Assembly: GCA_903895515.1 (NCBI GenBank) | Contig: CAITUB010000112.1 | Coordinates: 1 to 10,271 of the forward strand | Source: an uncultured Acidimicrobium sp. | Lineage (GTDB): Bacteria; Actinomycetota; Acidimicrobiia; Acidimicrobiales; Ilumatobacteraceae | DNA: 10,271 nucleotides | Direction: 5' to 3' | Shown: piece after piece, positions 6,616 to 10,271 of the stretch | How positions within the stretch are numbered: the first letter of the stretch is position 1 | Layout of the letters: each line of letters begins with the position of its first letter | Position numbers and translations under genes: made by a program | Notes under the pieces: generated by a model | Seen by the model: the letters and a program-made list of their open reading frames with translations, nothing else | Databases searched by the model: none | Told to the model about the DNA's origin: nothing

Positions 6616-7401
6616 TTATTGTTCAAGCAACAGCGCTGAAAGCGACTGAATTTCGCTTTCACTCACACCGAGCGACCGCACGTAGTTAATGACCGAACCA
6701 TGGGCAGAAACCAAGTCGTTCAAAATCACTTGCATCGCTTGTGGTTCTGCAGCCAAATACACCGGATTAATTTCCGTCCATCGTGTCGCCATTTCTGGAT
6801 AATGCAATTTTGCCCACGAAATGGTTTTTTCAATTGACCTGCGGGTTAAGCCATAGTCAGCGCAAATAACGTCGTCTGGGACGCCAACGGTTGACAAAAT
6901 AAGAGCGGCAAGTACTCCAGTGCGATCTTTTCCAGCAGCACAATGAAACACTGCAGGAACATTTTCTTGATTGCTCAAAATTCTAATTGCAAGTGCAAAT
7001 TTTTCGGACCCGATTTCTAATAGATCGCGATAGCCCCACACCAGGAACTCAACGGGGTCTTCGATCTGAGGTGTTTCTTTCGAATCTGACCACGTTGCAT
7101 CCACGATAGATACATGGTGGAAGTCAACCTCAATATCTTCGAGCGGGAAAATACCCTGCTCCCGTTGTTCGCGTTTTGTACGCAGATCAATGACTGATTT
7201 CAATCCCAGCGATTCAACGATCTCAATATCCGATTCCGCACGCAATCGATGCAGTCCATCAGCGCGAAACAGGGTGCGCCACTTTGTCGTTGCTCCACTT
7301 GCAGTTGGGTAACCACCGAGGTCTCGAAAGTTGTGTACTTGTTCCATTTGAACCAAGCGGTCCGGGTGATCTAGCAGGCTAAGGAATTGATCGGATGACA
7401 T
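6616..7401 (-). CDS. PtpB-like tyrosine-protein/dual-specificity phosphatase
   Basis: From the ATG at 7401 this is a 261-residue cysteine phosphatase of the Y_phosphatase3 group, which includes Mycobacterium tuberculosis PtpB. The family N-terminal signature NFRDLGGY is at 24-31, followed by LFRADGLHRL and SVIDLRTKRE. The P-loop is HCAAGKDRTG with nucleophile C154 and R160. The Lys and Asp inside the loop are typical of this branch, some members of which also act on phosphoserine/threonine and phosphoinositides. No signal peptide or membrane segment is visible. Start choice: the frame stays open upstream to a TTG at 7500, with an ATG at 7491, but those would overlap the divergent dehydrogenase gene or fill its promoter. 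The ATG at 7401 has GGTAGG 9 bases upstream and leaves the usual 20-odd residues before NFRDLGGY. Likely cotranscribed with the S51-like gene. Confidence 0.87.
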   Translation of the reverse strand: MSSDQFLSLLDHPDRLVQMEQVHNFRDLGGYPTASGATTKWRTLFRADGLHRLRAESDIEIVESLGLKSVIDLRTKREQREQGIFPLEDIEVDFHHVSIVDATWSDSKETPQIEDPVEFLVWGYRDLLEIGSEKFALAIRILSNQENVPAVFHCAAGKDRTGVLAALILSTVGVPDDVICADYGLTRRSIEKTISWAKLHYPEMATRWTEINPVYLAAEPQAMQVILNDLVSAHGSVINYVRSLGVSESEIQSLSALLLEQ

Positions 7402-7447
7402 CTCACTGAACCTACCGATACCCAGCAACGCCAAGGGGACCTGTCGG

Positions 7448-7461
7448 TTACCAGTTGGTAA
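7448..7461. promoter_or_regulatory. Palindrome TTACCAGTTGGTAA, candidate repressor operator
   Basis: TTACCA and TGGTAA are perfect inverted 6-base arms around a 2-base centre, in the 92-base divergent space between the phosphatase and dehydrogenase genes. The right arm overlaps a possible -35 element of the dehydrogenase promoter. Its size and symmetry suit a dimeric regulator of the TetR type, and such regulators often control acyl-CoA genes in actinobacteria. No regulator gene is present in the window, so the assignment is inference. Confidence 0.45.
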
Positions 7462-7485
7462 ACAGATGTCTGAATTGAGTACGGT
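7455..7485 (+). promoter_or_regulatory. Candidate leaderless promoter of the dehydrogenase operon
   Basis: TACGGT at 7480-7485 fits the actinobacterial -10 pattern TAnnnT. It ends 8 bases before the ATG at 7494, so transcription would begin at or next to the start codon. TTGGTA at 7455-7460 matches the -35 consensus TTGACA at 4 of 6 positions, though the 19-base spacer is long. No Shine-Dalgarno precedes the ATG, which agrees with a leaderless message. Confidence 0.4.
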
Positions 7486-7493
7486 TTTCATCC

Positions 7494-8351
7494 ATGACAA
7501 CCAACAATGTTCAACTCGTCGGCGTGTGCGGATCCGGAATCATGGGGGCAGGACTCGCTGAAGTCGTTGCTCGCGCTGGAGTGGACGTGATTGTTCGCTC
7601 GCGCACACTTGATGGCGCAAAGTCGATGCTTTCTGCAATTGAAAAGAACCTCGACAAGCAAGTAGCGAAGGAAAAGATGACTGTCGATCAGCGCAATGAA
7701 GTGCTGTCACACATTCGCATCACTGACTCATTGAATGACCTTGCATCATGCGACCTCGTCATTGAGTCAATCGTTGAAGAACTTGCGCCAAAACAAGCGC
7801 TGTTCAAAGAACTTGACGCCATTGTGAAGCCAGATGCAATTTTGGCAACAAACACCAGCACGCTCGCTGTGGTGAAACTTGCCGAAGCAACAAACCGTCC
7901 AGACAAAGTATGTGGCATTCACTTCTTCAACCCAGCAGTACTCATGCCACTTGTTGAAGTGATTCGCCCCATTACTGCAAGCGACGAAACCATTGCTCGC
8001 GCAAATGCGTTTGTTGCAACATGCAAGAAAGACCCTGTGCAGGTGCTTGATCGCGCCGGATTTATTGTGAATGCATTGCTCTTCCCTTACCTCAACAACG
8101 CAGTCAAAATGCTTGAGGCTGGAACGGCAAACATGGAAGACATCGACACCGCGATGAAGGGTGGCTGCAACTTCCCAATGGGACCATTCGCGCTGCTCGA
8201 CCTCGTTGGCCTTGACACCTCGGTATCAATCCTTGACGCGTTGTACGCAGAGTTCAAAGACGAAAACTTTGTTCCTGCAAAAACATTGCGCACGTTGTTG
8301 GCTGAAGGCAAGCTTGGCCGCAAGACAAAGCAAGGATTTTTCAGCTACTAA
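7494..8351 (+). CDS. 3-hydroxybutyryl-CoA dehydrogenase (3-hydroxyacyl-CoA dehydrogenase family)
   Basis: This enzyme interconverts acetoacetyl-CoA and 3-hydroxybutyryl-CoA (or longer 3-hydroxyacyl-CoAs) in the cytosol. The 285 residues match stand-alone Hbd/PaaH-type enzymes. The nucleotide-binding motif GSGIMGAG is at 13-20. Catalytic and substrate residues are S122 (NTST), H143 (HFFNP), E155 (VEVI) and N193 (FIVN), all present. The C-terminal dimer domain includes GPFALLDLVGLD at 230-241 and ends KQGFFSY, as usual. At the end of the second strand, where NAD enzymes normally have an acidic residue, it reads VRSR (34-37), which may mean NADP(H) use. It is the first gene of a plus-strand operon with aat and the mutase. 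With the mutase it fits the ethylmalonyl-CoA pathway, though a role in butyrate or fatty-acid metabolism is also possible. Confidence 0.95.
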   Translation: MTTNNVQLVGVCGSGIMGAGLAEVVARAGVDVIVRSRTLDGAKSMLSAIEKNLDKQVAKEKMTVDQRNEVLSHIRITDSLNDLASCDLVIESIVEELAPKQALFKELDAIVKPDAILATNTSTLAVVKLAEATNRPDKVCGIHFFNPAVLMPLVEVIRPITASDETIARANAFVATCKKDPVQVLDRAGFIVNALLFPYLNNAVKMLEAGTANMEDIDTAMKGGCNFPMGPFALLDLVGLDTSVSILDALYAEFKDENFVPAKTLRTLLAEGKLGRKTKQGFFSY

Positions 8352-8356
8352 ATCTC

Positions 8357-9022
8357 ATGTGGAACAACACACCTCAGTTACTTGACGAGTGTCGTTGGAA
8401 ATTTCCACCATCGAAGGAATGGCCAAAGAGCGATCTCGTTGGTCGCGGAGCAGACCTGCAGCCTGAAACACTGATTCATGCGTACATGAATGGTGTATTC
8501 CCAATGTCGTCAGAACTCGCACTTGGCGAAGATGACGTTGCTTGGTGGTCGCCGTTATTGCGCGGAGTTATTCCACTAGATGCATTACGCGTAACGCGAT
8601 CAATGCGTCGCAGCCAGCGCAAATTTCACATCAAAATTGATACATGCTTTGAACGCGTAATGCGCGGCTGTGCCTCCCCCGAACGACCGGGTGGGTGGAT
8701 AAACGAGCGATTCATTGCTGCATACGTTGAGCTACACAAACTTGGGTGGGCACACAGCGTTGAAGTATTTGACGAAAACGAAGTACTCGTAGGTGGACTG
8801 TACGGGGTGCGCGTCGGCCGACTATTCGCAGGTGAATCCATGTTTCACCTCGTGCGAGATGCTTCAAAAGTGGCGCTGATGTACCTGGTCGACACCATGA
8901 ACCACGACGGCATGACACTGCTTGATGTGCAGTGGCTGACCCCACATCTTGAATCGCTTGGCGCAGTGGAAATTCCTCGCTCCGAGTATCTCCATCGTCT
9001 TTCAGTGGCCCTCAACCCGTAA
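8357..9022 (+). CDS. aat: Leucyl/phenylalanyl-tRNA-protein transferase
   Basis: This enzyme transfers Leu or Phe from aminoacyl-tRNA to proteins with N-terminal Arg or Lys, creating the N-degron read by ClpS/ClpAP-type proteolysis in the cytosol. The 221 residues compare with about 234 in E. coli. Family segments in order are LVGRGADLQPETLIHAYMNGVFPM (27-50), AWWSP (62-66), RVTRSMRRSQR (78-88), GGWI (112-115), LHKLGWAHSVEV (126-137), GGLYGV (146-151), GESMF (159-163, E160), DASKVAL (168-174) and DVQWLTPHLESLGAVEIPR (190-208, Q192). FPM and DVQW in place of E. coli FPW and DCQV are, to my knowledge, usual in actinobacterial members. The ATG lies 5 bases after the dehydrogenase stop with no Shine-Dalgarno, so coupling is likely. 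Its link to the flanking acyl-CoA genes is unclear. Confidence 0.95.
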   Translation: MWNNTPQLLDECRWKFPPSKEWPKSDLVGRGADLQPETLIHAYMNGVFPMSSELALGEDDVAWWSPLLRGVIPLDALRVTRSMRRSQRKFHIKIDTCFERVMRGCASPERPGGWINERFIAAYVELHKLGWAHSVEVFDENEVLVGGLYGVRVGRLFAGESMFHLVRDASKVALMYLVDTMNHDGMTLLDVQWLTPHLESLGAVEIPRSEYLHRLSVALNP

Positions 9023-9031
9023 CCTTGATTT

Positions 9032-10207
9032 ATGGCCAATCGTCGCGACGAACCCTGGTTGATGCGCACCTATTCGGGTCACTCCACCGCTGCAGCATCG
9101 AACGAGTTATACCGAATGAACCTGGCAAAGGGCCAGACGGGGTTGTCCATTGCGTTCGACCTCCCGACCCAAACGGGTTACGACCCTGACCACATTTTGG
9201 CCCGTGGCGAAGTAGGCAAAGTTGGCGTGCCGGTTGCACACCTTGGTCACATGCGCACGCTTCTCAATGGAATTCCACCTGCAGACATGAATACGTCAAT
9301 GACGATCAATGCACCTGCCGCATGGCTGCTTGCTCTGTATGTGGCAAACGCGCAAGAACAAGGTGCCGTCACCTCTGAACTTCGCGGTACTACTCAAAAT
9401 GACATTTTGAAGGAATACCTCTCGCGTGGAACTTTTATTTTTCCACCGGCAGCATCGCGCCGAATCATCGTTGACATGATCGTGTGGTGCTCGCAAAATG
9501 CGCCGACGTGGAACCCCATGAACGTGTGCTCGTACCACTTGCAAGAAGTTGGTGCTACCCCTGTTCAGGAAATTGCCTTTTCACTCGCAAATGCAATTGA
9601 CATTCTTGATGCGGTTCGCGCTAGTGGAAAAGTAAGCGACGAACAGTTCCCGCAAGTATTTGCTTCAATTTCATTTTTTGTTAATGCCGGCATCCGCTTT
9701 GTTGAAGAAGTGTGCAAAATGCGTGCATTCACAGAACTCTGGGACCGCATTGGTTTAGAGCGTTATGGCATTACCGATGAACGTGCTCGACGCTTCCGCT
9801 ATGGCGTTCAGGTGAACTCGCTCGGCCTCACCGAAGCTCAGCCAGAGAACAACATTCAACGCATTGTGTTGGAAATGTTGGCTGTCACACTGTCAAAGTC
9901 GGCGCGTGCACGAAGTGTTCAATTACCTGCATGGAACGAAGCGCTTGGTCTTCCACGCCCATGGGACCAACAGTGGTCGCTGCGCATGCAACAAGTACTC
10001 GCATTCGAAACTGACTTACTTGAGTACGAAGACATCTTTACTGGTTCACACGTCATAGAAGCTCGCACTGCCGAACTTCGCGACGCTGCGTGGCAAGAAA
10101 TGAGCGAGATCGTTGAAATGGGCGGAGCATTTGATGCAGTTGATTCGCTGAAGGGTCGCTTGGTCTCATCCATGGCTGAGCGCACGCGCCGAATTGAAAC
10201 TGGCTAG
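9032..10207 (+). CDS. Ethylmalonyl-CoA mutase-like (MeaA-type) B12 mutase, cut short by an in-frame TAG
   Basis: This belongs to the coenzyme B12-dependent acyl-CoA mutase family, closest by eye to MeaA/Ecm, which turns ethylmalonyl-CoA into methylsuccinyl-CoA in the ethylmalonyl-CoA pathway. The 391 residues up to the TAG cover most of the substrate-binding barrel. They include RTYSGHSTA (12-20), GLSIAFDLPTQTGYDPDH (37-54), ARGEVGKVGVPVAHL (57-71), MNTSMTINAPAAW (86-98), GTTQNDILKEYLSRG (119-133), NPMNVCSYHLQE (161-172) and FVNAGIRF (216-223). Q171 occupies the place of the substrate-binding Arg of methylmalonyl-CoA mutase, which argues against that activity. MeaA proteins are usually about 650-680 residues with a C-terminal B12 domain, so this product would lack the end of the barrel and the B12 domain. 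The same frame continues after the stop with family-like sequence. The start ATG lies 9 bases after aat and gives the normal MeaA-like N-terminus. Confidence 0.88.
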   Translation: MANRRDEPWLMRTYSGHSTAAASNELYRMNLAKGQTGLSIAFDLPTQTGYDPDHILARGEVGKVGVPVAHLGHMRTLLNGIPPADMNTSMTINAPAAWLLALYVANAQEQGAVTSELRGTTQNDILKEYLSRGTFIFPPAASRRIIVDMIVWCSQNAPTWNPMNVCSYHLQEVGATPVQEIAFSLANAIDILDAVRASGKVSDEQFPQVFASISFFVNAGIRFVEEVCKMRAFTELWDRIGLERYGITDERARRFRYGVQVNSLGLTEAQPENNIQRIVLEMLAVTLSKSARARSVQLPAWNEALGLPRPWDQQWSLRMQQVLAFETDLLEYEDIFTGSHVIEARTAELRDAAWQEMSEIVEMGGAFDAVDSLKGRLVSSMAERTRRIETG

Positions 10208-10271
10208 CAAACCGTTGTAGGTGTGAATCGATTTACGGAATCCACCGATTCGCCGCTCAGTGGTGCCGACA
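10208..10271 (+). pseudogene. In-frame continuation of the mutase after the TAG, running off the window
   Basis: Directly after the TAG at 10205-10207 the same frame stays open to the edge and encodes 21 residues that begin QTVVGVNRFTES and end PLSGAD. In MeaA-type and related mutases the segment ending the barrel reads roughly RRIExGEQxVVGVNxFTE, so the TAG stands where Glu usually is, and GAG to TAG is a single change. The downstream sequence has kept its frame and conservation, which suggests a recent nonsense mutation, a base-calling error or readthrough rather than an old, decaying gene. Confidence 0.75.

Noticed and set aside
7402..7500. A 5' extension of the phosphatase gene to a TTG at 7500 or an ATG at 7491
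   Set aside because: It would overlap the start of the divergent dehydrogenase gene or cover its promoter and the palindrome. The added 30-odd residues resemble nothing in the family, and the ATG at 7401 has a plausible ribosome site.
10205..10207. Genome-wide recoding of TAG as a sense codon
   Set aside because: TAG is the natural end of the dioxygenase, PLP enzyme and aspartokinase genes and of the leftmost partial gene, each at a family-typical or operon-consistent position.
9032..10207. Methylmalonyl-CoA mutase large subunit
   Set aside because: The SYHLQE segment has Gln where methylmalonyl-CoA mutase has its substrate-binding Arg, and the N-terminus and RTYSGHSTA resemble MeaA/Ecm. 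Isobutyryl-CoA-type mutases remain a minor alternative.

Overview
The window looks like a gene-dense chromosomal segment of an actinobacterium, most likely an aquatic member of the Acidimicrobiia (Ilumatobacter-like). This is inferred from the actinobacterial flavour of several proteins: a GTG-started aspartokinase with an internal beta-subunit start, a membrane-anchored cyclophilin beginning MGTDKRNRKK, an Aat with FPM and DVQW motifs, and an MeaA-type mutase. Base composition is near 50% GC by eye. I see no RNA genes, CRISPR arrays, transposases or phage genes. No gene-free stretch reaches 100 bases.

Layout. (1) 1-955, plus strand: the tail of an unrecognised gene, then a PHYHD1-like phytanoyl-CoA dioxygenase family gene. 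(2) 960-5107, minus strand: a tight four-gene operon, in transcription order aspartokinase (with a nested beta-subunit start), a SAM methyltransferase, a fold-type-II PLP enzyme, and aspartate-semialdehyde dehydrogenase. The two classical first enzymes of the aspartate family therefore flank two unexpected genes. (3) 5151-5960, plus strand: a membrane-anchored cyclophilin, divergent from aspartokinase. (4) 5971-7401, minus strand: a PtpB-like phosphatase followed by a degenerate-looking peptidase-S51-family protein. (5) 7494 to the right edge, plus strand: 3-hydroxybutyryl-CoA dehydrogenase, leucyl/phenylalanyl-tRNA-protein transferase and an ethylmalonyl-CoA mutase-like gene.

How the genes work together. 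The ask-asd operon makes aspartate semialdehyde for lysine, threonine and methionine, and the PLP enzyme between them may act on threonine, serine or a related amino acid. The dehydrogenase and mutase at the right end fit the ethylmalonyl-CoA pathway of acetyl-CoA assimilation, with aat lying between them. A 14-bp palindrome upstream of the dehydrogenase overlaps a possible -35 element and may be an operator for this operon.

The most striking observation is at the right edge. The mutase frame is stopped by TAG at 10205-10207, yet the same frame continues immediately with residues that look like the normal family continuation (VVGVNRFTE). This points to a nonsense mutation, an assembly error or readthrough. 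TAG ends at least four other genes here, so genome-wide reassignment of TAG is unlikely. Other points are a 19-bp-period tandem repeat holding both stop codons of a convergent gene pair, the apparent loss of catalytic residues in the S51 protein, and many starts without a visible Shine-Dalgarno site.
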